Numbered from the stretch's first letter, positions 8,074 to 17,222 are shown. The stretch is DNA of 42,027 nucleotides from Pseudomonadota bacterium (GCA_023412805.1 JAEZRM010000074.1:1-42027), one strand, 5' to 3'. Translations and numbers: made by a program. Notes: generated from the letters alone by a model not told the origin.

Positions 8074-9228
8074 TTACGCGATCCTCTTCTTCGTGCTGCG
8101 CGCAGCGAGGATGAAAAGGACCGCGCCGATCAGCAGCATGATGGCGATGTCGCGAAGGAACATCGGCCAGATGTCGCCGGCGAGGAAAACTGTTTGCAGG
8201 CTCGGGATGAGATAGCGCGCAGGCACGATCATCGTGATCCACTGGATCACCGTGGGCATGGAGCTGATCTCGAACAGGAAGCCCGAGAGCAGGAAGGCGG
8301 GCAGGAAGGCCGAGATGAGCGCTGCCTGCGAGGCAAGGAATTGGTTCTTGGTCGCCGCCGAGATCAGCAGGCCCTGACCGAGCGCGGGCACGAGGAAGGA
8401 AGCGCTCAATACGTAGAGTGCCAGCAACGATCCGCGAAACGGCACGCCGAACAGCAGCACCGCGAGCGCCACGCAAAGCGTCATCGAGGTGAGGCCGAGC
8501 ACAAAATATGGCAGGATCTTCCCGGCGAGAAGTTCGGTTGCGGTGACCGGCGTCGCCATGATGGCTTCCATGGTGCCGCGCTCCCATTCGCGCGCGACGA
8601 CGAGTGAGGTGAGAAGTGTGCCGACCAGCGTCATCACGATCGCGATCGAGCCTGGTACGAGGAAGTTGCGGCTCTTGAGTTCTGCATTGAACCAGAAGCG
8701 TTGTTCGACCGTGATTGCGGGCGCTCGCGCTGCGACTTCGGCGCCGCGCAGCGCGGCCCAGTTGGCGACGACGCCCTGCGTATAATTCTGCACGAAGCTC
8801 GCCGTATTGGGATCGGACCCGTCGACGATCACCTGGATGGTCGGGCTGTTCTGAGCGACGAAGTTGGCGGTGAAAGTCGCTGGAACGACGATGACGCCAC
8901 GCACCTGCCCGAGTACGAGTGCCTCCTCGAAGGCACGCCGGTCGCGGTCGATCGATACCTCGAAGTAGCGCGACGCCTGGAAGCTCGCGGCGAGATCCTG
9001 TGTCAGGGGCGTCTGCGCTTCGATGACGAGGCCGACCCGCGTGCGCGCCGTGTCGAGCGATACGCCATAGCCGAAGAGGAAGAGCAGCACCATCGGCAGC
9101 ACGAACGCGATCAGGATGCTGCTCGGATCGCGCATGACCTGCAGGCTTTCCTTCCGCACGAGCGTCGCAAGGCGCCGCGCCGATCCGTGGCGCGCTTCTC
9201 GAACGGCGCTGTGTGCGCTGGCCGTCAT
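8074..9228 (-). CDS. ABC-2 type transporter permease, YbhS-like
   Basis: Integral membrane permease of 384 residues. It begins with a positively charged leader and the segment LVRKESLQVMRDPSSILIAF, a hallmark of this permease group, followed by one span, a large periplasmic loop (about 50-180) and five or so C-terminal spans. The core motif VVAREWERGTMEAIMATPVT is the ABC-2 cytoplasmic signature. Its ATG overlaps the stop of the ATPase gene by four bases (ATGA at 9225-9228), so the two are translationally coupled. It is expected to pair with the downstream permease as a heterodimer. Confidence 0.9.
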   Translation of the reverse strand: MTASAHSAVREARHGSARRLATLVRKESLQVMRDPSSILIAFVLPMVLLFLFGYGVSLDTARTRVGLVIEAQTPLTQDLAASFQASRYFEVSIDRDRRAFEEALVLGQVRGVIVVPATFTANFVAQNSPTIQVIVDGSDPNTASFVQNYTQGVVANWAALRGAEVAARAPAITVEQRFWFNAELKSRNFLVPGSIAIVMTLVGTLLTSLVVAREWERGTMEAIMATPVTATELLAGKILPYFVLGLTSMTLCVALAVLLFGVPFRGSLLALYVLSASFLVPALGQGLLISAATKNQFLASQAALISAFLPAFLLSGFLFEISSMPTVIQWITMIVPARYLIPSLQTVFLAGDIWPMFLRDIAIMLLIGAVLFILAARSTKKRIA

Positions 9229-10982
9229 GCCGCGGCTCGCTCGTTGGCGCCTTGCACGAGGGCGATGAAGGCGTCTTCCATGCTCGGGTCGGGATGCTCG
9301 GGTGTTGCGACGCGGGCCTTGAGGGCATCGGGTGTGCCGAGCGCGATCGAGCGCCCTTTGTCGATCAGCGAGATGCGATCGCAGTATTCGGCTTCGTCCA
9401 TGAAGTGCGTGGTGACGAGCACGGTGATGCCCTTCTCGACGAGACCATTGATGTGCGTCCAGAACTCGCGCCGTGTGATCGGATCCACGCCGGATGTCGG
9501 CTCGTCGAGGAAGAGCGCATCGGGTTCGTGCATGACGGCGCAGGCGAGCGCGAGGCGCTGCTTGAGACCGAGCGGCAGCTCCTTGGCGTTGGAGCTGGCG
9601 TGCGGTGCGAGGTCGAAAATCTCCGTCATGAGCGCGATGCGATCGCGCTTCTGCGTGCCGGCTAGCCCGTAGGCGCCCGCGAAGAAGGCGAGATTCTGCA
9701 CCACGCTCAGGTCGCCATAGAGCGAGAATTTCTGCGCCATGTAGCCGAGCCGGTTGCGCGCTTCCGCACCATCGCGTCTCAGATCGAAGCCGGCGACGCG
9801 CCCCTCGCCAAGTGTGGGCTTGAGGAGACCGCAGAGCATCTTGAAGGTTGTCGATTTGCCGGCGCCATTCGGGCCGAGCAGGCCGAAAATCTCGCCGCGC
9901 TGCACGTCGAACGTGATGTCGGCGGCGGCAGTGAAATCACCGAAGCGTTTGGTCAGGCCTCTGGCCTCTATGACGGGACGTCCGCTGTCCGCCGGACGTG
10001 CGCGCGTTTCCTCGGCGAGTTTGGAACGTCCGCCAGGACCACCGCCGAGCATGTCGACGAAAGCATCCTCGAACCGTGGCGAGGTCGGCGCGATCTGCGC
10101 CTCTGTGCTACCGATCGCGGCGAGCAGCGACGCAGGATCACCCTTGTCCTGCATGACAAGCCGGATGGCCTCCCCCTGGATAACGCCATCGACGACATCG
10201 TCCTGCTCGAGAACGCGCGCGAGCGTGGCGCGCCGTCGCCCTTCGATGCCCGAAAGTCTGAACACGCGGCCCGCGACGCGCTCCGTAAGCTCGGACGGAA
10301 TGCCTGCGAACAGAAGCTTGCCCTGGTTGAGCAGGAGTACGCGATCGCAGGCCTCGGCTTCATCGAGATAGGCCGTCGACCAGAGGACGCCGATGCCTTC
10401 CGACGTCAGGGCCTCGACCATCTTCCACAGATCGCGGCGCGAAATGGGATCGACACCGACACCCGGCTCGTCGAGCAGCAGCAGCCGTGGCTTTTTCAGG
10501 AGCGCGCAGGCAAGCCCGAGCTTCTGCTTCATGCCGCCCGAGAGCTTGCCCGCAAGCCGGGCTGTGAAGCGTTTGAGATCGGTGAAGGTCAGCAGTTCGT
10601 CGTAGACAGCCGGGCGCTCAGATTTCGGGAGGCCGCGCAGATCGGCATATAGATCAAGGTTCTCCTGAATGGAGAGATCCTCATAGAGGCCGAAGCGCTG
10701 CGGCATGTAGCCGATTTCGGCATGGATGCTCGCGGCATCCGTGCGTGTGTCATGCCCGAGCACTTCGATGGTGCCCGCATCCGCCAGCATGAGGCCTGTC
10801 ATGAGACGGATGATGGTGGTCTTGCCGGCGCCGTCCGGTCCGACGAGGCCTGTGATCTCGCCGCCGCGGATCGACGCGGTGATGTCGTCGAGCGCTGGCG
10901 GCGCGTCACCGAACGTCTTGGTGACGCCAGCGAGACGGATGACCTCCGGCCGCGACGCGCTACTGTCCGCTGCGTTGGTCAT
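9225..10982 (-). CDS. Double ABC ATPase subunit, YbhF-like
   Basis: A 585-residue protein with two nucleotide-binding domains in tandem. Domain 1: Walker A VGPDGAGKTT (about 48-56), signature LSGGMKQ (147-153), Walker B LLLLDEP (167-173). Domain 2: Walker A LGPNGAGKST (about 369-378), signature position LPLGLKQ (469-475) and Walker B ALFLDEP (489-495). The second signature departs from LSGGQ, so the two ATP sites may not be equivalent, as in other asymmetric exporters. It powers the two ABC-2 permeases downstream. It overlaps both neighbours by four bases. By family, the complex exports toxic small molecules across the inner membrane. Confidence 0.93.
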   Translation of the reverse strand: MTNAADSSASRPEVIRLAGVTKTFGDAPPALDDITASIRGGEITGLVGPDGAGKTTIIRLMTGLMLADAGTIEVLGHDTRTDAASIHAEIGYMPQRFGLYEDLSIQENLDLYADLRGLPKSERPAVYDELLTFTDLKRFTARLAGKLSGGMKQKLGLACALLKKPRLLLLDEPGVGVDPISRRDLWKMVEALTSEGIGVLWSTAYLDEAEACDRVLLLNQGKLLFAGIPSELTERVAGRVFRLSGIEGRRRATLARVLEQDDVVDGVIQGEAIRLVMQDKGDPASLLAAIGSTEAQIAPTSPRFEDAFVDMLGGGPGGRSKLAEETRARPADSGRPVIEARGLTKRFGDFTAAADITFDVQRGEIFGLLGPNGAGKSTTFKMLCGLLKPTLGEGRVAGFDLRRDGAEARNRLGYMAQKFSLYGDLSVVQNLAFFAGAYGLAGTQKRDRIALMTEIFDLAPHASSNAKELPLGLKQRLALACAVMHEPDALFLDEPTSGVDPITRREFWTHINGLVEKGITVLVTTHFMDEAEYCDRISLIDKGRSIALGTPDALKARVATPEHPDPSMEDAFIALVQGANERAAA

Positions 10983-11995
10983 GATCCACCTGCACTGCCC
11001 TTGTCGAGCGGGATGCGCACGGTGACCGGCATGCCCTGACGCAGCCCGTTGCGGCCCTGATCCACGACGACACGCAGCCGATAGACGAGATCGGTGCGCA
11101 GCTCCGGCGTTTCGACGGACTTTGGCGTGAATTCTGCAACGGGCGAAATGAAGCCGATCGTGCCGCTGTAAGGCTTGCCGGGTGAGCTATCGGCGAAAAT
11201 CTCCACCTTCATGCCCGTATGAATGCGGCCGAGATCCGGTTCGGCGATATAGGCGCGCACCCAGACCGGCGTCGCGAGCGAGAGCACGTAGACGATGTCG
11301 CTCGGCGCGACGATCGCGCCCGGTTCACGCACGCGAGAGAGGATGACGCCATCGGCGGGCGCGACCAGCGTCGCGTCCTTGAGAGAGGTTTGGGCAGCAG
11401 CGAGGCTGGCTTCGCTGGCCTGCAGGTTCGCGCGTGCGGCAGCGATGTCTTCAGCCCGCGAGCCCTGCTCGAGCAGGCGCAAGGCCTCGAGGGCCGACTG
11501 CGTACGCGCAACGGCCATGTCGCGGGCAGCTTTGGCCTGATCGAGCGTCGCTTCAGACACGGCGCCAGTAGGTCTCAGGCGTGCCGAGCGCTCAAAAGCC
11601 AGCTCGGCATTCTGCTGATCGGCAAGACGCTCCTGATGCGCGGCGCGGGCCTGGTCAATTTCCGCAGGGCGCGGACCGGCTTCGAGTTTCTGCAGCGTGG
11701 CGCGTGCGGCTTCCACCTGCGCCTCGGCCACGCGGATCTGATCCTGGTAGGGCTGCGCATCGAGGCTGGCGAGGCGGTCGCCCGCCTTGACGCTGTCGCC
11801 TTCGTCGACCAGCGCCTCAGCCAGACGACCACTCACGCGGAAGCCGAGCTGAACCTGACGGATATCGACGTTGCCATAGAGCGTGAGGTTTGGACCGCGC
11901 TCACCGCTGCCGGAACCGAGCAAGCCGCTCCACCAAGCGATGGCGCCGGCGGCGGCGAGCGCTACGACAATGATCGGAAGTGCCTTCTTGTTCAT
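10979..11995 (-). CDS. HlyD/YbhG-like membrane fusion protein
   Basis: Periplasmic adaptor of 338 residues. An N-terminal anchor (about 4-27, ALPIIVVALAAAGAIAWW) is followed by a biotinyl-lipoyl half-motif (VSGRLAEALVDEGDSVKAGDRLASLD), a long coiled-coil hairpin rich in Ala, Glu and Arg (about 80-215), the second lipoyl half (DGVILSRVREPGAIVAPSDIVYVLS) and a beta-barrel domain ending in GMPVTVRIPL. It would link the ABC pump to an outer membrane channel not encoded here. It overlaps the ATPase and the TetR gene by four bases each, showing one translationally coupled operon. Confidence 0.92.
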   Translation of the reverse strand: MNKKALPIIVVALAAAGAIAWWSGLLGSGSGERGPNLTLYGNVDIRQVQLGFRVSGRLAEALVDEGDSVKAGDRLASLDAQPYQDQIRVAEAQVEAARATLQKLEAGPRPAEIDQARAAHQERLADQQNAELAFERSARLRPTGAVSEATLDQAKAARDMAVARTQSALEALRLLEQGSRAEDIAAARANLQASEASLAAAQTSLKDATLVAPADGVILSRVREPGAIVAPSDIVYVLSLATPVWVRAYIAEPDLGRIHTGMKVEIFADSSPGKPYSGTIGFISPVAEFTPKSVETPELRTDLVYRLRVVVDQGRNGLRQGMPVTVRIPLDKGSAGGS

Positions 11996-12699
11996 GGCAC
12001 GCCTCTACTTGCGAGCGAGTGTACGATGTCGGTGACATTCGCGCGGATCGCGTCGAGTTCCTTCGGGCCCATCTCGGTCCATTCGAGCTGACGAAGGGCA
12101 GCAGCGTTCGCGACGCGAAAGATGATCAGGCTGCCGATGAGCGAGAGCGTCCTCAGGCGTACGCGCTCGGATGTCGGTGCTTCATCCAGAAGAACACCGA
12201 CGAGCCGGCGGACCGCTTCGAGCATGGGCCGCATCACAGCCTCGTAGACTTTTTCGAAGGCTTCGGTCGGTTCCATCTGCTCGCGGATGAGGAACCGCGC
12301 CCACGGCCGCGACTTCTCGCTGACCATGACCTCCGCGAGCGTGTGCAGCAGCGCCGTGAGAAGCTCGCGGGCTTCATCGCGCGTGACGGGCCGCCCCTCG
12401 GCGTGGATCTCAGCAAGGCGGGCCTGGACCTGCTGGCGCCGGCTGCCGACGTGGCTTGAGATCATCGTCGCGAGATGCTCGGCGGCGGCCAGATAGAGAC
12501 CTTCCTTGCCACCGAAATAGTATGGGATGGCCTGGAGGTTGACGCCTGCTGCCGAGGCGAGCGCGCGGGTGGTCGTGCCGTCGAAGCCGTAGTGGCCGAA
12601 CACGTCGATGGCCGCCGTGAGCAGCTTCTGACGGGTGGCGTCGCCGCGCTCGCCAGCGGTTTCGTTGGTGTCCGGAGGTGTTTTGCTTGTCTCTTTCAT
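11992..12699 (-). CDS. TetR family regulator, CecR/YbiH-like
   Basis: A 235-residue repressor, first gene of the efflux operon. The N-terminal helix-turn-helix spans about residues 25-70 (TRQKLLTAAIDVFGHYGFDGTTTRALASAAGVNLQAIPYYFGGKEGLYLAA, in TetR order), and the rest is a ligand domain of the YbiH/CecR C-terminal type (VMVSEKSRPWARFLIREQMEPTEAFE). In enterobacteria CecR controls ybhGFSR, the same gene order as here, which supports this call. A palindrome at 12715-12743, just upstream of the ATG, is the likely operator, so autorepression of the whole operon is expected. The reading frame overlaps the adaptor gene by four bases. Confidence 0.9.
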   Translation of the reverse strand: MKETSKTPPDTNETAGERGDATRQKLLTAAIDVFGHYGFDGTTTRALASAAGVNLQAIPYYFGGKEGLYLAAAEHLATMISSHVGSRRQQVQARLAEIHAEGRPVTRDEARELLTALLHTLAEVMVSEKSRPWARFLIREQMEPTEAFEKVYEAVMRPMLEAVRRLVGVLLDEAPTSERVRLRTLSLIGSLIIFRVANAAALRQLEWTEMGPKELDAIRANVTDIVHSLASRGVP

Positions 12700-12714
12700 A
12701 ACTCACGGCATATT

Positions 12715-12743
12715 TCATTCGATTGAATTAGTCAATCGAATGA
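12715..12743. promoter_or_regulatory. Probable TetR operator palindrome
   Basis: Perfect inverted repeat with 12-base arms (TCATTCGATTGA and its complement) around a five-base spacer ATTAG. It begins 16 bases upstream of the TetR start codon. Size and place are typical for a TetR-family operator; binding by this protein is inferred. It could also affect the divergent acylase gene 166 bases away. Confidence 0.75.
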
Positions 12744-12908
12744 CTTATTCACATGTCCGTGACCGTGCTCGCACAACGAGGGGTTCGTTGGGGAATTTAT
12801 AGGGCCGGGCCGAATTGGCGGCGGACGGGACTCGTGACATCCGAGCGGATCGGGCGCACAGGTGCCGCTTAAGCCAGCATCGCCGCAGCCTTCGCGAGTT
12901 CCTCACTG

Positions 12909-15353
12909 ATGTCGTCTGTCCCCCCATCCAAGTCGGAGCCCGCAGACCCCTTCCGAGGGCGTCGATCAGGAAGGTGGCGGTGGACGAAATGGGTGAGCCG
13001 GATTGTCCTCGGGCTCCTCGCGCTCCTGTTGGTCGTCGGCTTCGCAGTGGGATATGGCCTGCGCGGCAGTCTCGCGCGGCTCGATGGTGAAGTCGCGCTG
13101 CCCGGATTGTCCAAGCCGGTCACCATCTCCCGCGACGCGCTCGGCGTCGTCACAATCGAGGCGGCAAGCGAGGCGGACGTCGTGCGCGCGCTCGGCTTCG
13201 TTCATGCGCAGGAACGCTATTTCGAGATGGATCTTGCCCGGCGTAGCGCTGCCGGTGAACTGTCCGCGCTGGTCGGCGAGGCGGCACTTCCGATGGATCG
13301 CGAACGTCGCCCGCACCGTATGCGCGCTCGCGCTCAGCGCCACGCGACCGAGGCCGATCTGCTCGGCAAGCGGCGGGATCTTCTTGAAATCTATGCGGCC
13401 GGTGCCAATGCGGGGCTTGCTGCGCTGTCCGTCCGGCCGTGGGCCTATCTGCTCCTGCGTCAACAGCCCGCGCCGTGGACAGCCGAAGACTCGGTGCTCG
13501 CCGCGCACGCGCTCTATTTCGACCTGCAGGGCTATCATCCGTTCGCGAGGCTGGCGCTGTGGCGCTTGAGCCGGTCGCTGCCGGCGCCGCTCTTCGCCAT
13601 GCTCGATCATGGCGGCACGTCATGGGATGCGCCGATCGTCGGCGACGGACTCGGGGACGCGTCACTGCCTGGGCCGGATGCAATCGATCTGCGCCGTTTG
13701 CCGGCTGGCGTGAAATCCGGTGCCGTTTCGGGCGGACAAAGCGCGCCGGGGAGCAACAATCTCGCCGTCGCTGGCGCGCTCACGAAGGACGGTCGCGCCA
13801 TTCTCGGCGGTGACATGCATCTTGCGCTGCGTGCGCCAGGTGTCTGGTTTCGCGCGCGGCTGATCTATCCCGATGAGCGCGCGCCCGGCGGTCGCATCGA
13901 CGTTTCGGGCTTCTCGGTCCCCGGCATTCCCGGCGTGCTCGCAGGAAGCACCGGGCACGTCGCGTGGACGTTCACCAATGGTTATGCCGATAGCTCGCAG
14001 TGGGCACAGTTACCGCCATGCAATAGCGCGCCGGCTGAGTGCGGTATCACCGAGCATCGCGAAGTCATCGAGGTCGCAGGAGCGACGCCCCAAACGCTCA
14101 TCGTCAGGGAGACGGAGTGGGGGCCCATCCTGCGCCAGGAGCCGGATGGCAGCTTGCTGGCGTTGCGATGGGTAGCGCATCTTCCGGGCGCCGTCGGAAG
14201 CGGCCTCGCGGAGTTTGGATGGGCGCGCAATCTCGATGAGCTCTTTGCGATTGCCGATCGCGCGGGAACGCCGGTGCAGAATCTCGTCGCCGCGGACAGT
14301 ACGGGCCGCATCGGCTGGCGCATGCTTGGTGCGCTGCCGGACTGGCAGGCGCCGTGCAATCGCGTAGGCATCGAGCGCGTGGTCGTTCCCATGGGCGCGT
14401 GTCCGCCATGGCCGATCAAGACGACTGGCGCGCCCGAAGTGCGCGATCCCGCATCTGGCCGGCTCTGGACCGCAAACAATCGCGTCGATGCACGCGCTGA
14501 AAGCGCACGCTTCGGCTACATCGGGCGCGACCAGAGCGCGCGCGCCCGGCAAATTCGTGATGGCCTCATGGCGCGTGAGCAGTTCACCGAGCGCGATATC
14601 CTCGCGATCCAGCTCGATGACCGCGCGGTCTTTCTCGAACGCTGGTGGAAGCTGATGCGTGCCGTGGTCGAGCGCGCAGGCAGTGATCAGCTTCTCGTGC
14701 GGCTGGATGCTGCTACGCAAAAGTGGGAGGGCCACGCATCGGTGGATTCGGTGAGCTATCTCCTCACGCGCCGTTTCCGCGAAGCCGTCGAGCGACGCGT
14801 GACATCGATGCTGCTCGGTGCGTTTCCGCAAGCGACCGCGCGCGGCGGCGGGCAGCTTCGGCTCGGGCAGACCGAGGGATGGCTTTGGCAGCTCGCAACG
14901 ATCAAGCCGCCGCACCTGTTGAGTGCCGGTCATGGCTCGTGGGGCGACCTGCTCACGGCTGCCGCGCGCGATACTGCGCGCGATGGCGCGATGATGAACG
15001 AGCAGGGCATGTTCCGCGCATGGGGTGACTTCAATCGCGGCTCGTCGATTTGTCATCCGCTGGCGCGCGCTCTGCCTGCAGTGGCGCGGCGCTATCTCTG
15101 CATGCCTGACGATCCGCTTCCGGGTGACGACGACATGCCGCGCGTGCAGCGTCCGGGGTTCGGCGCCTCGCAGCGCATGGCCGTATCGCCGGGGCGCGAG
15201 GCGGACGGTTTCATCGAGTTGCCCGCCGGCCAGAGCGGCCATCCGCTTTCGCCGTTCTGGCGTGCTGGACACGACGCCTGGGTGAAGGGTGAGGCAACGC
15301 CATTCCTGCCGGGCAAGACGCGGCATGTGCTGCAAATGGTGCCGCAAAAATAG
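12909..15353 (+). CDS. Penicillin acylase family protein (Ntn hydrolase)
   Basis: A complete 814-residue precursor. Residues about 29-50 form a signal anchor or signal sequence. The alpha-subunit region carries the family segment GVVTIEA..DVVRALGFVHAQERYFEMDLARR. The autocatalytic site is PGSNNLAVAG, with the N-terminal nucleophile Ser at residue 282, followed by GGDMHL and a conserved PGVWFRARLIYP. The beta-subunit has the expected TGHVAWTFTNGYADSSQW, WTANNRV and PFLPGKTRHVLQM end. By family it cleaves amide bonds of beta-lactams, acyl-homoserine lactones or N-acyl amino acids in the periplasm; sequence alone does not choose. It stands alone, divergent from the efflux operon; the adjacent acyl-CoA synthetase fragment converges on its end with two bases between them. 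Confidence 0.9.
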   Translation: MSSVPPSKSEPADPFRGRRSGRWRWTKWVSRIVLGLLALLLVVGFAVGYGLRGSLARLDGEVALPGLSKPVTISRDALGVVTIEAASEADVVRALGFVHAQERYFEMDLARRSAAGELSALVGEAALPMDRERRPHRMRARAQRHATEADLLGKRRDLLEIYAAGANAGLAALSVRPWAYLLLRQQPAPWTAEDSVLAAHALYFDLQGYHPFARLALWRLSRSLPAPLFAMLDHGGTSWDAPIVGDGLGDASLPGPDAIDLRRLPAGVKSGAVSGGQSAPGSNNLAVAGALTKDGRAILGGDMHLALRAPGVWFRARLIYPDERAPGGRIDVSGFSVPGIPGVLAGSTGHVAWTFTNGYADSSQWAQLPPCNSAPAECGITEHREVIEVAGATPQTLIVRETEWGPILRQEPDGSLLALRWVAHLPGAVGSGLAEFGWARNLDELFAIADRAGTPVQNLVAADSTGRIGWRMLGALPDWQAPCNRVGIERVVVPMGACPPWPIKTTGAPEVRDPASGRLWTANNRVDARAESARFGYIGRDQSARARQIRDGLMAREQFTERDILAIQLDDRAVFLERWWKLMRAVVERAGSDQLLVRLDAATQKWEGHASVDSVSYLLTRRFREAVERRVTSMLLGAFPQATARGGGQLRLGQTEGWLWQLATIKPPHLLSAGHGSWGDLLTAAARDTARDGAMMNEQGMFRAWGDFNRGSSICHPLARALPAVARRYLCMPDDPLPGDDDMPRVQRPGFGASQRMAVSPGREADGFIELPAGQSGHPLSPFWRAGHDAWVKGEATPFLPGKTRHVLQMVPQK

Positions 15354-15355
15354 GT

Positions 15356-15825
15356 TCAGGTCGCGCGGCGCAGCACGTGCTTCTGGATCTTTCCGACGGC
15401 CGTGCGCGGAAACTCGCTGACGAATGTGATGTGCTGCGGGACCTTGTATGCGGCGAGGCGTGCGCGAGACCATGTGCGAACCTCGGCGATATCGAGCGCA
15501 TGATCGGGGCGCAGCAGAATGTGGGCGTGCCCCACTTCCCCCCATTTATCATCGGCAATGCCGATGACGGCGACTTCCAGGATGGCCGGGTGCGCGTGCA
15601 GAATGGCTTCGACCTCCGCCGGATAGACGTTCTCGCCGCCGGAGATGTACATGTCCTTGATGCGATCGACGATGTAGTAGTAGCCGTCGTCGTCGCGGCG
15701 GCCGACATCGCCGGATTTGAGCCAGTCGCCGTCGAATGAAGCTGCGGTCGCTTCGGGATTGTTGAAATAGCCGGGTGTGATATTGGGCCCGCGAAACTGG
15801 ATCTCGCCAGGCACGCCGTATTCTA
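15356..15825 (-). pseudogene. AMP-dependent acyl-CoA synthetase, 3' remnant
   Basis: Only the C-terminal third of an acyl-CoA synthetase is present. It starts abruptly at EYGVPGEIQFRGPNITPGYFNN and includes DGDWLKSGDVGRRDDDGYYYIVDRIKDM (the A8 hinge), YISGGENVYPAEVE, and the C-terminal domain ending TAVGKIQKHVLRR with the catalytic Lys in GKIQK. The N-terminal AMP-binding P-loop domain is missing. In frame upstream a stop follows within six codons, inside sequence that encodes livM on the other strand. A GTG at 15814 could start a 152-residue product, but this would lack ATP chemistry. I read it as a truncated gene left by a rearrangement. Confidence 0.85.
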
Positions 15826-16724
15826 CGATGCTGCTCGGCTATACGGGCATCGTTTCGTTCGCGCATGCGATGTTCTTCGGCATCGGCGGCTACGGTGTGG
15901 GCCTCGCCCTCTATGGCTGGGGGCCGACATGGACGTCAGCGGGTATCGGCCTCGCGATCGCGCTCGTGGTCGGCGCCGTGCTTGCGTTCGTCATCGGTCT
16001 TTTGTCGCTGCGCGTGCGCGCGATCTTCTACGCCATGATCACACTGGCCGTTGCCTCGGCCTTCGCGATCCTGGCGAGTCAGCTCTCCGAGTACACCGGC
16101 GGCGAGGACGGGCGTTCGTTCCGCGTGCCGCAACTGCTGCGGCCGGGCACCGTGCTGTTCGATGCTCCGGGCATCGGTGTGCGCATCGACGGGCGTGACC
16201 TCAGCTATTATCTCGTGTTCTTCTCGGCGCTGATGCTGGTGCTTGCCGCATTCAGGATCGTCAATTCACCCTTCGGTCGCGTGCTGCAGGCAATCCGCGA
16301 GAACGACTTCCGCGCCGAGGCGATCGGCTACAACGTCGTGTACTATCGCACGGTCGCCAACTGCCTCGCGGCCGGCATGGCCGTGCTTGCGGGCGCGATG
16401 AGCGCGATCTGGGTGCGCTACACGGGGCCGGATACAACGCTCTCCTTCGCGATCATGCTCGACATTCTGCTCATGGTCGTGATCGGCGGCATGGGGACGC
16501 TGTACGGCGCGGTGATCGGCGCGACGCTCTTCATTCTCGCCCAGAACTATCTGCAGAAGCTGATGGCGGTCGCGAGCGAAGCGACGGCGGCGCTGCCGCT
16601 CATCCCGCACCTGCTGCACCCTGACCGCTGGCTGTTGTGGCTTGGTGTTCTCTTCGTGCTGAGCGTCTACTTCTTCCCGAGCGGTATCGTCGGTAAGCTG
16701 CGCGAGATGGAGTGGAAGCGATAG
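15826..16724 (+). pseudogene. livM: Branched-chain amino acid ABC permease LivM, 5'-truncated
   Basis: The frame encodes most of a LivM-type permease: MLLGYTGIVSFAHAMFFGIG, the YAMITLAVASAF segment, the AIRENDFRAEAIGYN coupling region, a VVIGGMGTLYGAVIGA segment and a natural end at KLREMEWKR. Normal LivM proteins have one or two further spans before LLGYTG; here that portion is replaced by the acyl-CoA synthetase tail read in antisense. An in-frame ATG at 15828 could still give about 298 residues, but no ribosome-binding site is evident. No livH, livG, livF or binding-protein gene is nearby, although acyl-CoA synthetase and Liv transporters often share aromatic-acid clusters. Confidence 0.82.
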
Positions 16725-16744
16725 CTTCGAGACGGCCGTGGCGA

Positions 16745-17094
16745 TTAGTCTGCCCGATGCACTTCCACGGTCCGGGGACTGATGCCGAGTTCGGCGGCCA
16801 TCTCGCGGCTGGTGCGTCCCCGCGCAGCGAGCTGCAAGACAGAAAAGGCGCGGCGAACAACAGCGGGATAAAGCGAGGTCCGCAAAGGAGAATGAGAACG
16901 AAGCTCAAGCCGGTGTGCGGGTTCCATGGCGTGATGCCGAATTGCCCGAACGGCTGTACGTAGCTCGTCCATTCCAGTGCGACATACGCTGTCAGGTAGC
17001 CAAGCCCTATCAGGCAGCTCGACTTTCGGCGAGCCCACGCGCTGATCTTGATCGCACTCGAGTGGGGGACGGTAGGAGACTGCGCTACACGCAT
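16745..17094 (-). pseudogene. Fused remnants of MASE1-type sensor and LuxR-type regulator
   Basis: Two gene pieces in different frames. From 17094 to about 16840 the minus strand encodes a membrane sensor segment (LIGLGYLTAYVALEW, YVQPFGQFGITPWNP, GLSFVLILLCG, PLLFAAPFLS) resembling the N-terminus of MASE1-type histidine kinases of alphaproteobacteria. From about 16846 to 16745 another frame encodes part of a LuxR/NarL output helix-turn-helix (VLQLAARGRTSREMAAELG, ISPRTVEVHRAD) that breaks off in the recognition helix. The kinase core, the receiver domain and the last LuxR helix are gone. The order fits a former kinase-regulator pair collapsed by an internal deletion. No function is expected. 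Confidence 0.72.
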
Positions 17095-17197
17095 TCCGAG
17101 AAAAATTTCTCTGAATCAATGCCTTATGGCGCCCCGTAGGGGACGGGTGGAATCCGAACCAGAAGTCATTGATATTGTTATAAATAACGCGAGTGCT

Positions 17198-17222
17198 ACT
17201 GCTACGCACGGTAGCAGTTTTC
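17198..17222. repeat. Inverted repeat with T-run, plus third half-site
   Basis: ACTGCTAC-GCACG-GTAGCAGT is a perfect eight-base-arm inverted repeat followed by TTTTCC; another GTAGCAG follows at 17225. It lies 104 bases upstream of the decayed sensor gene. It could be a former regulator-binding site or a weak terminator on the plus strand. Confidence 0.45.

Noticed and set aside
11219..12091. 290-residue plus-strand frame opposite the HlyD-like gene
   Set aside because: Composition is that of an antisense frame and the adaptor motifs are all on the minus strand.
12717..12741. FNR/FixK box within the TetR palindrome (TTGA..TCAA)
   Set aside because: The spacer between TTGA and TCAA is five, not six, and the larger 12-base-arm palindrome explains the sequence better.
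14010..15545. 511-residue minus-strand frame opposite the acylase gene
   Set aside because: Arg/His-rich translation without motifs; the plus strand carries all acylase signatures, so this is a shadow of high-GC coding.
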